A stretch of 64,000 nt of DNA from assembly GCA_964563105.1 (NCBI GenBank), contig CAZLXM010000002.1, positions 1 to 64,000 on the forward strand, read 5' to 3'. Each line of letters starts with the position of its first letter. The stretch's first letter is position 1. Below the pieces are notes generated by a model. It was not told where the DNA came from, did not search any database, and was given only the letters and a program-made list of their open reading frames with translations. The position numbers were made by a program, and so were the translations under genes. The stretch comes from CAYVTV01 sp964563105. GTDB lineage: Bacteria > Bacteroidota > Bacteroidia > Bacteroidales > GCA-2748055. Below are positions 54,163 through 63,209 of the stretch, piece after piece.

Positions 54163-55830
54163 ATGTTAAAATCGAAATATTTGAAATCAGGATTTGCATT
54201 TATTGTAATGATAAGTTTATTATATATGTACTCCTGCCTGGATGACAAATATGATTTCAATAAAATATCCACAGACATACTTCTGAAACCAAAAGTAAAT
54301 GCTCCGCTGGCTTTCGGATCCATTTCAATAAAAAGTATTCTTAAGGAATTTGATATAAATCAAGCTATTAAAGAAGATAGTGATAAATCACTTTATTTTA
54401 CATATTCAGATAGAATCGTTTCCAGCAGAGCATCAGAATTTTTTGATATACCCGATCAAAATTTTAATATCCAAACAATTAATCCCAATATTTCCAATTC
54501 CAATTGGATATCTTTTCAAACACAGGAAACCCTGAATTTTCACAAAGAAACAAAGAAAACATTTATTTTTTCTGCTGATGAACGACCGGATAGTATTTTT
54601 ATAAGAAGCTCTGTACTCAGAATTAACATTAAATCATCATTCAAAGCCCCCGGAACACTTAAAATTTCTGCACCAACTATCTTTACAGAGGATGATATCC
54701 CCTTTTCTGCAGATATCCCCGCCTCTAATACTTCAGGAAATTTTGATCAATCAGTTAATATAAATCTTAATAATGCAAAAATTATCCTTGATAATAATTT
54801 TGACCCCGAAATATCAGTACTTCCTTTAATTCTTGACTTTAGTCTTAATAATCCTGATGTTGAAATCGAACCGGATACAAAATGTAGTATATCCATTTCT
54901 TTGAGGAATATCCAATTCTCTGCTTTATTCGGATATTTGGGAAATCATGAGCTTATGAAAAGGGATAATCAACTCAGATTAAACTTATTTGATGTAGATA
55001 ATATAGATAAAGGAAAAATCCGGTTTTTTAACCCTTCCTTATTGTTTGATATTTCAAACTCTTATGGGCTGCCAATTTATGTTGAACTATATGATTTTTC
55101 CAGTTATTCAGAAAGATATTCAAACACAATACCTATTTATTTCACATCCGGTAATCCCTTTGAGATCCATGCTTCTACACAGCCCGGAAGTTTTGCGAAA
55201 ACAGAAATTATTTTTGATAAAAATAATTCTAATCTGGATGAAGCTATCGATAATGAAGTAAACCTCCTTACCTTCAAATCAAACTCAAATACCAATCCTG
55301 ACAATTTCAAAATTCACAATAATTTTGTAACTGATAATAGCAGACTGATTATTGATTTTATTATAAAGTTGCCTTTATGGGTGAAAGCTACAGATGTCAT
55401 CCTGAAAGATACTATTGATTTTGACCTTGAAAAAATAATTTTGGATGGTGTTGGCAAATTTATTGACTATTTGAAAATTTCTATTGACGCTGATAATGGA
55501 ATACCTCTTGAATCAGAACTGCAGGTATATCTTACAGACGAAAATTATGTTCAGATTGACTCAATATTTAACGGGGATAATAATCATTTTCAGCCAGCTA
55601 AAACAGATTCTGACGGTAATTTAATTTCTAAAACATCTATATCACATAAAACAGAATTTTCAGGAGATAAGATAAATAATTTTAAAAACATCAAATTTGC
55701 CATAATATCAGTAAAAGTAAATACTCCGGAAACAGAACAAAACAGATATATTAAATTCTTTTCTGAATATTCAATAGATTATAAAATAAAATTAAAAGCT
55801 GATTTGACTATTGACTCAAAAGATTTATAA
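54163..55830 (+). CDS. lipoprotein of unknown function
   Basis: A 555-residue exported lipoprotein. The signal region is FAFIVMISLLYMYSC with a lipobox-like YMYSC and Cys near residue 25, followed by LDDKYDFNKISTD. The mature part is beta-rich with many N, D, S and I residues and no recognised catalytic motif. It begins 13 bases after the propeller-protein stop and its end lies close to the DUF5723 gene, so the three form an operon. A surface or periplasmic scaffold is plausible but unproven. Confidence 0.75.
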   Translation: MLKSKYLKSGFAFIVMISLLYMYSCLDDKYDFNKISTDILLKPKVNAPLAFGSISIKSILKEFDINQAIKEDSDKSLYFTYSDRIVSSRASEFFDIPDQNFNIQTINPNISNSNWISFQTQETLNFHKETKKTFIFSADERPDSIFIRSSVLRINIKSSFKAPGTLKISAPTIFTEDDIPFSADIPASNTSGNFDQSVNINLNNAKIILDNNFDPEISVLPLILDFSLNNPDVEIEPDTKCSISISLRNIQFSALFGYLGNHELMKRDNQLRLNLFDVDNIDKGKIRFFNPSLLFDISNSYGLPIYVELYDFSSYSERYSNTIPIYFTSGNPFEIHASTQPGSFAKTEIIFDKNNSNLDEAIDNEVNLLTFKSNSNTNPDNFKIHNNFVTDNSRLIIDFIIKLPLWVKATDVILKDTIDFDLEKIILDGVGKFIDYLKISIDADNGIPLESELQVYLTDENYVQIDSIFNGDNNHFQPAKTDSDGNLISKTSISHKTEFSGDKINNFKNIKFAIISVKVNTPETEQNRYIKFFSEYSIDYKIKLKADLTIDSKDL

Positions 55831-55855
55831 TATGGAATTGAAGGATCGCAGATTT

Positions 55856-57262
55856 ATGAAAGTAAAGATAAGCAAACTGAAATTTTTCAGCATTTATTTG
55901 CTCTTTATATTAAATTATGCATATTCACAAAATCAAAATACACTTTTCTTTTTAAAAGAAATACCACAGAATTATTTCATTAATCCGGCCTTTAAAAATG
56001 ATAGTAAATTTTTTATCGGATTTCCGGGATTAACTCCTTTTAATCTTAGACTTGAAAATTCAGCATTTTCCATTAAGGATGTTCTGAAATATGATGAAAG
56101 CATTGATTCACTGATTACCTTTCTTCATCCAAATGCTGATCCGGATGCCTTTCTTTCCCTGCTTAAAGATAAAAATACTATCTCCGCCGATGTCGGGACC
56201 AGCCTTATATCTATTGGATTTCAAACAAGAGGGACTCATTTCAGTTTTGATCTGTCTCAAAGAGCATTTTCTAAAATATTTTATCCGGATGATCTTCTGA
56301 AATTACCCGTTTATGGTAATGATTCGATCATGTTTTTTGATTTTAATAATTTGGCAGTCCATGCTTCAGTATGGACAGAAATTGGTATGCGGGTCGCATT
56401 TCAATTAACCGACAATCTGCAAATCGGATGGAGACCAAAATTTTTATTCGGACAGGCAGCTTTCAGCACTAATCTGTTTAATGTCACCCTCGGTACCGGA
56501 GATGAGGTATGGCCGGTCCATTCGCAAATTAAAATGGATATGTGCGCTCCATTTTTAAATGTTAATTATAATGACGAGGGAATGATAGATTTTGACAGAC
56601 TGGAATTTAAAGAAATAAATAGATTCAGGGAAATGTCCAATACTTTATTTAATGGCGGAAATATGGGCTTTTCAATGGATTTAGGTGCTGACTTCCAGGT
56701 TAATGAAAAATTGCAGATATCTGCAAGTATAATTGATATGGGGAATATAAAATGGAGAAAAGGAGTCTATAACCTGCAAAATAATGCCAGTTATGAATTC
56801 AGAGGAATGGAAATTGATCTGGAATCAGAAAATATTCTAAAAAGCCTGGGAGATTCACTTAAACAAATATTCAGGTTCACTGCAGATGAAAAGTATTTCA
56901 CAACATTCCTCCCCACTAAAATATATGCGGGATTTACCGTGTATCCTCATCAGGCAATCGGACTGGGGATATTATCAGGAACAGCAATTTTTTCCGGAGA
57001 TCTGAGGCAACAATTTACTTTTTCAGCTAACTACTCCCCTTCCCGGATCTTTAATGCAGCTATGTCATATACATTGGCAAATGGTTATTTTAAAAATATC
57101 GGACTGGGATTTTCATTCAGTCCGGGCCCATTTAACATATATCTGATTTCAGATACAGGGCCATCGGCCATTTTCAGGCCTTATAATTTACGTAACCTTA
57201 ACCTGCAACTGGGTATGAACTTTGTATTCAGAGATAAGAATAAAAGAAAATATCTGTATTAA
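55856..57262 (+). CDS. DUF5723 family outer-membrane protein
   Basis: About 468 residues from the ATG at 55856, which gives a clean signal peptide KLKFFSIYLLFILNYAYSQ. An in-frame ATG at 55832 and TTG at 55811 would add residues before the signal and overlap the previous gene. The mature part opens with NTLFFLKEIPQNYFINPAF and alternates short beta strands ending FVFRDKNKRKYLY, resembling PorV/DUF5723 beta-barrel proteins. It is the last gene of the three-gene envelope set. Its function is unknown. Confidence 0.78.
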   Translation: MKVKISKLKFFSIYLLFILNYAYSQNQNTLFFLKEIPQNYFINPAFKNDSKFFIGFPGLTPFNLRLENSAFSIKDVLKYDESIDSLITFLHPNADPDAFLSLLKDKNTISADVGTSLISIGFQTRGTHFSFDLSQRAFSKIFYPDDLLKLPVYGNDSIMFFDFNNLAVHASVWTEIGMRVAFQLTDNLQIGWRPKFLFGQAAFSTNLFNVTLGTGDEVWPVHSQIKMDMCAPFLNVNYNDEGMIDFDRLEFKEINRFREMSNTLFNGGNMGFSMDLGADFQVNEKLQISASIIDMGNIKWRKGVYNLQNNASYEFRGMEIDLESENILKSLGDSLKQIFRFTADEKYFTTFLPTKIYAGFTVYPHQAIGLGILSGTAIFSGDLRQQFTFSANYSPSRIFNAAMSYTLANGYFKNIGLGFSFSPGPFNIYLISDTGPSAIFRPYNLRNLNLQLGMNFVFRDKNKRKYLY

Positions 57263-57296
57263 ATTAATATTCAATAATAAAACTAACTTTATCCTT

Positions 57297-57977
57297 TTGG
57301 CAAAAATTGATCCTGATATACACTTCTCATGGAAAGAAATTCTTTATGATGAATTCAATTCTCCATATTTTGCTTCCCTTAAAGATTTCCTGATAAAAGA
57401 AAAACAAAAATTTACAGTTTATCCGCCCGGTAATCTAATTTTTAATGCTTTCAATACAACTCCTTTTAACGAAGTTAAAGTAGTGATATTGGGCCAGGAT
57501 CCATACCACGGACCGGGACAGGCACACGGCTTATGCTTCTCCGTTCCTGAAGGGATCAAAGCGCCTCCGTCACTCATAAACATCTTTAAAGAATTAGAAA
57601 ATGATCTTGGAATTGCTGTGCCTGAACATGCTAACCTCAGATACTGGGCTGAACAGGGAGTTTTACTCCTTAATGCCACATTAACCGTACGTGCAAATCA
57701 GGCAGGATCACACCAGGGAAAAGGATGGGAACAATTTACAAATGCAGTTATACAAAATATTTCAAAACGAAAAAAAAATGTTGTATTTCTGTTATGGGGT
57801 AATTATGCAAGGGCAAAAAAATCACTAATTGACCTGAATAAACATTATGTGCTTGAAGCTGCTCATCCATCACCGCTATCAGCATTTAACGGATTTTTTG
57901 GATGTAAACATTTCTCTAAAACCAATAAATATCTTGAAGAAAAAAAAATAAAAATAATAGACTGGAAACTTGAGTAA
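57297..57977 (+). CDS. ung: uracil-DNA glycosylase
   Basis: Removes uracil from DNA. The family-1 signature GQDPYHGPGQAHGLCFS contains the catalytic Asp; VFLLWGNYARAKK and HPSPLSAFNGFFGC hold the Leu/His loop. The frame is open from 57222, but its first 25 residues lie over the DUF5723 end. The TTG at 57297 gives 226 residues starting LAKIDPDIHFSWKEIL, the usual length. The chosen start is an inference; the family is certain. Confidence 0.93.
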   Translation: MAKIDPDIHFSWKEILYDEFNSPYFASLKDFLIKEKQKFTVYPPGNLIFNAFNTTPFNEVKVVILGQDPYHGPGQAHGLCFSVPEGIKAPPSLINIFKELENDLGIAVPEHANLRYWAEQGVLLLNATLTVRANQAGSHQGKGWEQFTNAVIQNISKRKKNVVFLLWGNYARAKKSLIDLNKHYVLEAAHPSPLSAFNGFFGCKHFSKTNKYLEEKKIKIIDWKLE

Positions 57978-58089
57978 TTGTACAAAAATTATGATGGTAA
58001 ATAGTTTAGATGTCTGTTAACTGATCTTTAAACAAACAATTATTTTCTCATTAATAAGGCCTGAATTTCAAATTTCCACATTAAAATAT

Positions 58090-58097
58090 TATATTTG
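58090..58097 (+). promoter_or_regulatory. -7 promoter element of the ferredoxin-type gene
   Basis: TATATTTG matches TAnnTTTG, 65 bases before the ATG. The shared candidate operator starts 10 bases further downstream. Confidence 0.5.
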
Positions 58098-58107
58098 CGT
58101 ATTCAAA

Positions 58108-58120
58108 TACTTATTTACCT
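58108..58120 (+). promoter_or_regulatory. candidate Rrf2-type operator, copy 1
   Basis: TACTTATTTACCT lies just downstream of the -7 element, in the predicted untranslated leader. It matches the sequence at 59112-59124 in 12 of 13 bases. Binding here would block transcription. It is proposed from similarity and position only. Confidence 0.4.
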
Positions 58121-58162
58121 GTTAAACTTATTTTTTATTAATTCTTCAAATAATAATATACC

Positions 58163-59074
58163 ATGATCCGTGAAATAATTAAAATAGATGAAGATAAATG
58201 CAACGGATGCGGATTATGTATCCCCGCCTGCCATGAAGGTGCCCTTCAAATAATTGATAATAAAGCTGTATTATTAAGTGATCTTTTATGTGACGGCCTG
58301 GGTGCCTGTCTGGGTCACTGTCCTGAAGGCGCTCTTTCAGTGGAAATACGTGAGGCAGAACCATATAATGAAGAAGATGTGATAAAGGAAATGGTAAAAA
58401 AAGGAAAGAATGTAGTCATTGCACATCTGAAACACCTTAAAGACCATAATGAAACTGATTTATTGAAACAGGGAATTGATTTTTTATGGAAAAATAAAGA
58501 AACCCTGGATTTTAACCCTGCGGAAATAGTTGAATCCGTTTTTGCACTGTCACCGATGTCTAAAGAATTTAAATTATCAGGAAAGGCACAAACAGTTGCC
58601 ACCGGAATTTCCAATAGTTGCCCCGGCTCCAAATCCATTCAAATTGTCAGGGACAATGGCACAGATACGATTAAAACAGTTGATCAGCCGTCGGCATTAA
58701 CACAATGGCCGGTGCAATTACACTTAATTAATCCTGCCGCCGGATTTTTCAAAAAGTGTGACCTGCTTTTTGCTGCCGATTGTGTAGCTTTTTCAATGGG
58801 AAATTTTCATAACCAATTTCTTAAAAATAAAAAACTCATTGTTGCCTGTCCTAAACTGGATACGGGACATGAAATTTATATTAACAAAATCAGACAATTG
58901 ATTGAAATAGCTGAAATTAACACTATTACCGTAATGAGAATGGAAGTACCATGTTGCAGCGGACTTCTGAAATTGGTCAGTATTGCACGACAAAGTGCAA
59001 AATCCAATGTTCCGATAAAAGAAATTGTTGTCTCCATAAGCGGAGAAATTATCAGCGAAAAATGGCTTTCATAA
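58163..59074 (+). CDS. 4Fe-4S ferredoxin-type protein with cysteine-rich C-terminal domain
   Basis: A 303-residue iron-sulfur protein. The first cluster motif is complete: C13, C16, C19 and C23 in CNGCGLCIPAC. The second is C43, C49 and C53 in LCDGLGACLGHCP, where the usual second Cys is Leu46, so the second centre may be 3Fe-4S or absent. After a helical linker, a C-terminal domain carries further Cys in NSCPGS, CDLLFAADC, VACPKLD and VPCCSGL, a set I recall in ferredoxin-domain proteins of anaerobes. It is cytoplasmic. It sits 68 bases before an Rrf2 regulator and shares a motif with its promoter. A role in redox or nitrosative stress is inferred. Confidence 0.82.
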   Translation: MIREIIKIDEDKCNGCGLCIPACHEGALQIIDNKAVLLSDLLCDGLGACLGHCPEGALSVEIREAEPYNEEDVIKEMVKKGKNVVIAHLKHLKDHNETDLLKQGIDFLWKNKETLDFNPAEIVESVFALSPMSKEFKLSGKAQTVATGISNSCPGSKSIQIVRDNGTDTIKTVDQPSALTQWPVQLHLINPAAGFFKKCDLLFAADCVAFSMGNFHNQFLKNKKLIVACPKLDTGHEIYINKIRQLIEIAEINTITVMRMEVPCCSGLLKLVSIARQSAKSNVPIKEIVVSISGEIISEKWLS

Positions 59075-59078
59075 AATA

Positions 59079-59109
59079 TTGGAATATTTTTCGGGAATAA
59101 TTACATTTG
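59079..59109 (+). promoter_or_regulatory. rrf2 promoter with -33 and -7 elements
   Basis: TTG at 59079-59081 and TACATTTG at 59102-59109 are 20 bases apart, the usual Bacteroidota spacing. Transcription would begin near 59115, inside the candidate operator. Confidence 0.6.
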
Positions 59110-59111
59110 AG

Positions 59112-59124
59112 TATTTATTTACCT
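59112..59124 (+). promoter_or_regulatory. candidate Rrf2-type operator, copy 2
   Basis: TATTTATTTACCT overlaps the predicted transcription start of the rrf2 gene and matches 58108-58120 at 12 of 13 positions. It would fit autoregulation. Confidence 0.4.
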
Positions 59125-59142
59125 TAATTACCTGAATCCTCA

Positions 59143-59553
59143 ATGTCTAAATTAGTTTCATTGTCTGTAGCAGGATCTATAGCTATACACGGAGTGATCC
59201 TTATAGGAGATTCTGAAGGACCATTGAGCGTGGCACAGATTGCTGACATGACCGGAACATCAAGGCATCATGTTGCAAAAGTAATGCAACGACTTACCAA
59301 AGAAGGATATATATTATCGCAGAGAGGGCCTGCCGGAGGTTTTATATTAAATAAACCGGCAGAAAAAATTAGCTTTCTTGATATCTATGAATCGATTGAA
59401 GGTAAAGTTTATATTCCTGAATGTATGATGGATAATAAGACATGCCCTTTTGAAAAATGTATAATGAATAATATTATGCACAAAATAACCAGGGAGTTCA
59501 GAGATTATCTGAATAAGCAACTTGTCTCAGATTACATTAAAAAAACTTCCTGA
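59143..59553 (+). CDS. Rrf2 family transcriptional regulator
   Basis: A 136-residue winged-helix regulator. The recognition helix region is MTGTSRHHVAKVMQRL (about residues 37-52) and the wing is SQRGPAGGF. Three cysteines, C94, C101 and C106 (CX6CX4C), can ligate an iron-sulfur cluster as in IscR, NsrR and RirA. It is therefore likely a redox, nitric oxide or iron sensor controlling itself and the ferredoxin-type gene upstream. Its stop overlaps the trpS stop by 17 bases, tail to tail. Confidence 0.9.
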   Translation: MSKLVSLSVAGSIAIHGVILIGDSEGPLSVAQIADMTGTSRHHVAKVMQRLTKEGYILSQRGPAGGFILNKPAEKISFLDIYESIEGKVYIPECMMDNKTCPFEKCIMNNIMHKITREFRDYLNKQLVSDYIKKTS

Positions 59554-60529
59554 TCCCAATTATTTCCCTGACATCTTTAAGGGTTTTCCCGGCACTTTCC
59601 CTAGCCTTTTCAGCGCCCTGCCTGGCAATTTTCGAAAGATAATTCTCATCGGCGAGAATGTCAAGGATCCTTTCACGTATTGGGGTTGTAAACTTAATGA
59701 CATCCTCTGCAAGTTGTTTTTTCAGATCACCATAACGTATATTACAGTTATTGTATTGCTCAAGAAAATGCTTATAAGTAGATGGCCCTGATAAAAGCTT
59801 TAGTATATAAAAAAGATTACGTACCGGTTCCGACATTTTCTGCTTTATCTCCTTTGGCCCCTCATCAGTAACAGCCCTCATCACTTTTTTTCGTATTTCT
59901 TCGGCTGTATCAACAAGATAAATACCGTTTTCATTCGATTTCCCCATTTTCCCGCTCCCATCAAGACCGGGGACTTTTATAAGCTGCTTCCCAAAGTTAA
60001 AAGGTTCCGGAAGATTGAAATATTCAACACCATATAAAGTATTAAAGCGTTTTGCAAATCTTCTGGTCATTTCCAGATTTTGCTCCTGATCTTTTCCAAC
60101 AGGAACTTTATGAGAGTTATGAATAATAATATCAGCAGCCATAAGAACAGGATAAGTTAAAAGTCCGGCATTAACATTATCCGGCTGGCTTCGGACCTTT
60201 TCTTTAAAAGTTGTAGTACGTTGCAACTCACCGATATATGCATTCATATTTAATAAAAGATACAATTCAGGGACTTCCGGGAGATCACTCTGAATATAAA
60301 TAACCGACTTTTCAGGATCCAGTCCCGATGCAAGATATTCAGCTAATATTTGTTTCACATTTGCATGCAGGTCACCAGGTTTTGGGTGGGTAGTTAATGA
60401 ATGAAGGTCGGCAATAAAAAAAAAGCAATTATATTCATCCTGCATCTTTACAAAATTTTTTACAGCTCCGAAATAATTACCCAGATGAAGATTTCCTGTT
60501 GATCTTATACCACTTAATACTGTTTCCAT
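59537..60529 (-). CDS. trpS: tryptophanyl-tRNA synthetase
   Basis: A 330-residue class I synthetase that charges tRNA-Trp. The HIGH motif is STGNLHLGNYFGA (about residues 10-22) and the KMSKS motif is GKMGKSNEN (about 193-201). LLMNAYIGELQRTTTFKEK and KVPVGKDQEQNLEMTRRFA match TrpRS. The C-terminus overlaps the Rrf2 gene by 17 bases in convergent orientation. Confidence 0.97.
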   Translation of the reverse strand: METVLSGIRSTGNLHLGNYFGAVKNFVKMQDEYNCFFFIADLHSLTTHPKPGDLHANVKQILAEYLASGLDPEKSVIYIQSDLPEVPELYLLLNMNAYIGELQRTTTFKEKVRSQPDNVNAGLLTYPVLMAADIIIHNSHKVPVGKDQEQNLEMTRRFAKRFNTLYGVEYFNLPEPFNFGKQLIKVPGLDGSGKMGKSNENGIYLVDTAEEIRKKVMRAVTDEGPKEIKQKMSEPVRNLFYILKLLSGPSTYKHFLEQYNNCNIRYGDLKKQLAEDVIKFTTPIRERILDILADENYLSKIARQGAEKARESAGKTLKDVREIIGIRKFF

Positions 60530-60564
60530 AAATAAATCAAATATTGGCTTTTTTCAATGAAACA

Positions 60565-60572
60565 CAAAGCTA
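60565..60572 (-). promoter_or_regulatory. -7 promoter element of trpS
   Basis: On the minus strand this reads TAGCTTTG, matching TAnnTTTG, 36 bases before the ATG at 60529. No -33 TTG is evident. Confidence 0.5.
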
Positions 60573-60632
60573 CAAAATGTTATGTAAAAATTTTAATTTT
60601 ACACTTTCCTTAAAACCCAAAATTTAGTAATC

Positions 60633-60974
60633 ATGGAAATTAATGAATCAACAAGGCAAAGAAAAGTATCAAGGCTTCTACAAAAAGAATTGGGAACTTA
60701 TTTTCAACAAAACAGCACTATTTATGGGAATAAAATTATTAGCGTTACTGTGGTAAGAATAAGTCCGGACCTTAGCGTTGCAAAAATATACCTGAGTATT
60801 TTCCCGGTTAAAACCGGTGAAGACATCCTGAAAGATATAAAAAACCATAAAAATGTAATTAGAAATTTTCTGGGTACACAGGTTAAAAATCAACTCAGGA
60901 TTATTCCTGAACTTACTTTCTTCATAGATGATAGCCTTGATTACACCGAAAAAATTGATAAATTGCTGAAATAG
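60633..60974 (+). CDS. rbfA: 30S ribosome-binding factor RbfA
   Basis: A 113-residue KH-fold factor for late 30S subunit and 16S rRNA 5'-end maturation. STRQRKVSRLLQKELGTYF at the start, VRISPDLSVAKIYLSIFP in the middle and RIIPELTFFIDDSLDY at the end are family segments. It begins a co-directional set with the methyltransferase and the FtsX-type permease; an rbfA-permease neighbourhood is common in Bacteroidota. Confidence 0.95.
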   Translation: MEINESTRQRKVSRLLQKELGTYFQQNSTIYGNKIISVTVVRISPDLSVAKIYLSIFPVKTGEDILKDIKNHKNVIRNFLGTQVKNQLRIIPELTFFIDDSLDYTEKIDKLLK

Positions 60975-61000
60975 AAATCTTTTTTAATCTTTGACTTTAA

Positions 61001-61816
61001 ATGCAATATGACCCGATAAAAAATAGCTTAGGGAAAATAGTTAATAAAAACATCTTCTTTCGTAAAGCTTTTTATATACTATTGGATATTCTGTTATTAA
61101 GGAGCTGGCATATTAGAAAAGAAATAAACAGAATTATTAATGAAATCCCCGAAGAAGCAATGATCCTTGATGCCGGCTCCGGATTTGGCCAGTATTCCTA
61201 TTATCTGGCCAGAAAATTTAAAAAAGCAAAAATTAATGCAGTTGATATTAAACAGGAACAGATTGACGATTGTAATTCATTCATATTAACTGCAGGGCTT
61301 TCGGAAAGAGTTTCTTTCAGAACTGTTGACCTGACAAAATTTGATGAAAACAACATATATGATCTTGTTTTGTCTGTAGATGTAATGGAGCATATAGAAA
61401 ATGACACAGATGTTTTTCAAAGATTATATAATGCAATGAATGAAAATGGCATACTTCTGATATCAACCCCGTCTGATCTGGGTGGTTCAGATGTTCATGA
61501 TGAAACTGAAAGCTCATTTATAGATGAACATGTTAGAAATGGATATAATATCAAAGAAATAGAAAGCAAGCTGAATAATGCAGGCTTTTCAAAAATGATC
61601 AGTCGCTACTCTTATGGGAAACCCGGAAAATTATCCTGGAAATTATCCATGAAATATTCAATAATTATGTTAAACTCATCAAAGCTTTTTTATATCTTTC
61701 TTCCTTTATATTATTTAATAGTATTTCCTTTATGTCTTATTTTGAATTTTATGGATGTGAATATGTATCACATTGAAGGAACCGGATTAATAGTAAAAGC
61801 ATATAAAAAGAGTTAA
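61001..61816 (+). CDS. SAM-dependent methyltransferase with C-terminal membrane segment
   Basis: A 271-residue class I methyltransferase. SAM motif I is ILDAGSGFGQYSYYLA (about residues 51-66), followed by INAVDIKQEQID and VLSVDVMEHIEND. A strongly hydrophobic stretch at about 225-252 (KLFYIFLPLYYLIVFPLCL) suggests membrane attachment. The substrate is unknown; lipids or quinone-like compounds are possible. Its stop is directly followed by the ATG of the permease at 61817, so they are co-translated. Confidence 0.82.
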   Translation: MQYDPIKNSLGKIVNKNIFFRKAFYILLDILLLRSWHIRKEINRIINEIPEEAMILDAGSGFGQYSYYLARKFKKAKINAVDIKQEQIDDCNSFILTAGLSERVSFRTVDLTKFDENNIYDLVLSVDVMEHIENDTDVFQRLYNAMNENGILLISTPSDLGGSDVHDETESSFIDEHVRNGYNIKEIESKLNNAGFSKMISRYSYGKPGKLSWKLSMKYSIIMLNSSKLFYIFLPLYYLIVFPLCLILNFMDVNMYHIEGTGLIVKAYKKS

Positions 61817-63031
61817 ATGAATTTCCCCTTTTATATAGCTAAACGATATCTTGCAGCCAGAAAAACCAGGAATGCTGTAAATGTAATTTCTCTGGTATCC
61901 GTATTGGGAGTTGCCACAGGAACAATGGCCCTTGTTGTAGTATTATCAGTATTTAACGGATTTGATGGTTTGATCAAATCGCTGATAAGCTCATTCGATC
62001 CTGATATTAAAATAATATCAAAGGAAGGAAAAGTGTTTCACCCTTCAGAAGCAAATAATGACCGCATTCTGGAAATTCCGGGTGTAGTGGCAGTCTCCGA
62101 AGTCCTTGAAGAAAAAGCCCTCCTGCGTTACGATGAAAGACAATATATTGCCACAATAAAAGGTGTTGATAGTAATTATACCCATGTTAACGGAATAGAT
62201 ACCATGATTATTGACGGGGATTTTTCTCTTTATAAAAATAATATCCCTATGGTGGTACTGGGGCAGGGAGTCGCATGGTCACTAAAGGTAGGTCTTACAT
62301 TTACTAACCCTCTGATAATTTATATGCCGAAAAGAACAACGAAAGTAAACCCTGCTAATCCGGCAGCATCTTTTAACCGTTTCCTGATATGGCCGTCGGG
62401 GGTCTTTAGTATTGAACAGGACTATGATTCAAAATATATTATTCTTCCAATAAGCTCTGTAAGGGATTTACTTGATTATCCAAAAGAAGTAAGTGCACTC
62501 GAAATTAAAATATCAAAAAATGAGGACCTTAAAATTATTCAAAATAATATTCAAAATCTTGCAGGGAACAATTTTCAGGTGTTAAACCGCTATCAACAAA
62601 ATGAACTTTTCTATAGAATTATGAAATCAGAAAAATGGGCAATATTTTTTATCCTTGTCTTAATCCTCCTGATTGCATCGTTTAATATCATTGCATCACT
62701 ATCTATGCTTATAATTGATAAAAAAGAAGATATATCAATATTACAAAAACTGGGAGCAAATAATTCATTAATACGGAAAATTTTTCTGATAGAAGGATGG
62801 CTCATCTCAATTATAGGTTCAACATCCGGATTAATCCTTGGAATAATTATTTGTTTTATTCAGGATAAATTTGAGCTGGTTAAACTCGGAGGAAGCGGTT
62901 CATTTGTCATTGATGCTTATCCTGTTGATATCCAAATCCCCGATATACTGCTTATATGGTTAACCGTAATGCTTATTGGATTCGTTACAGCATATTATCC
63001 TGTAAAAAAAATCAAAATTGTTAATAAATAG
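61817..63031 (+). CDS. LolC/LolE/FtsX family ABC transporter permease
   Basis: A 404-residue inner-membrane permease related to LolC/LolE, which release lipoproteins from the inner membrane. The N-terminus NFPFYIAKRYLAARKTRNAVN with helix 1 (about residues 22-45) is typical, then a periplasmic domain (to about 265) and three C-terminal helices (residues about 272-298, 320-345 and 372-392). LQKLGANNSLIRKIFLIEG is the coupling segment. The LolD ATPase is not in the window. Confidence 0.9.
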   Translation: MNFPFYIAKRYLAARKTRNAVNVISLVSVLGVATGTMALVVVLSVFNGFDGLIKSLISSFDPDIKIISKEGKVFHPSEANNDRILEIPGVVAVSEVLEEKALLRYDERQYIATIKGVDSNYTHVNGIDTMIIDGDFSLYKNNIPMVVLGQGVAWSLKVGLTFTNPLIIYMPKRTTKVNPANPAASFNRFLIWPSGVFSIEQDYDSKYIILPISSVRDLLDYPKEVSALEIKISKNEDLKIIQNNIQNLAGNNFQVLNRYQQNELFYRIMKSEKWAIFFILVLILLIASFNIIASLSMLIIDKKEDISILQKLGANNSLIRKIFLIEGWLISIIGSTSGLILGIIICFIQDKFELVKLGGSGSFVIDAYPVDIQIPDILLIWLTVMLIGFVTAYYPVKKIKIVNK

Positions 63032-63209
63032 TAATATAAATCAATAAGATTCTGTTTTTTACAAATAACATTTCCAATATCTTTACTTTTTATAAAAATA
63101 AGAAAGGTATTACAGATCAGGCAAATTCTATTTAACACTTTTCTGTAACCGGATTTTAAATTATTTCGTACAATCATTTGATTAACAGTATATCTGAAAT
63201 TGTTTTTAA

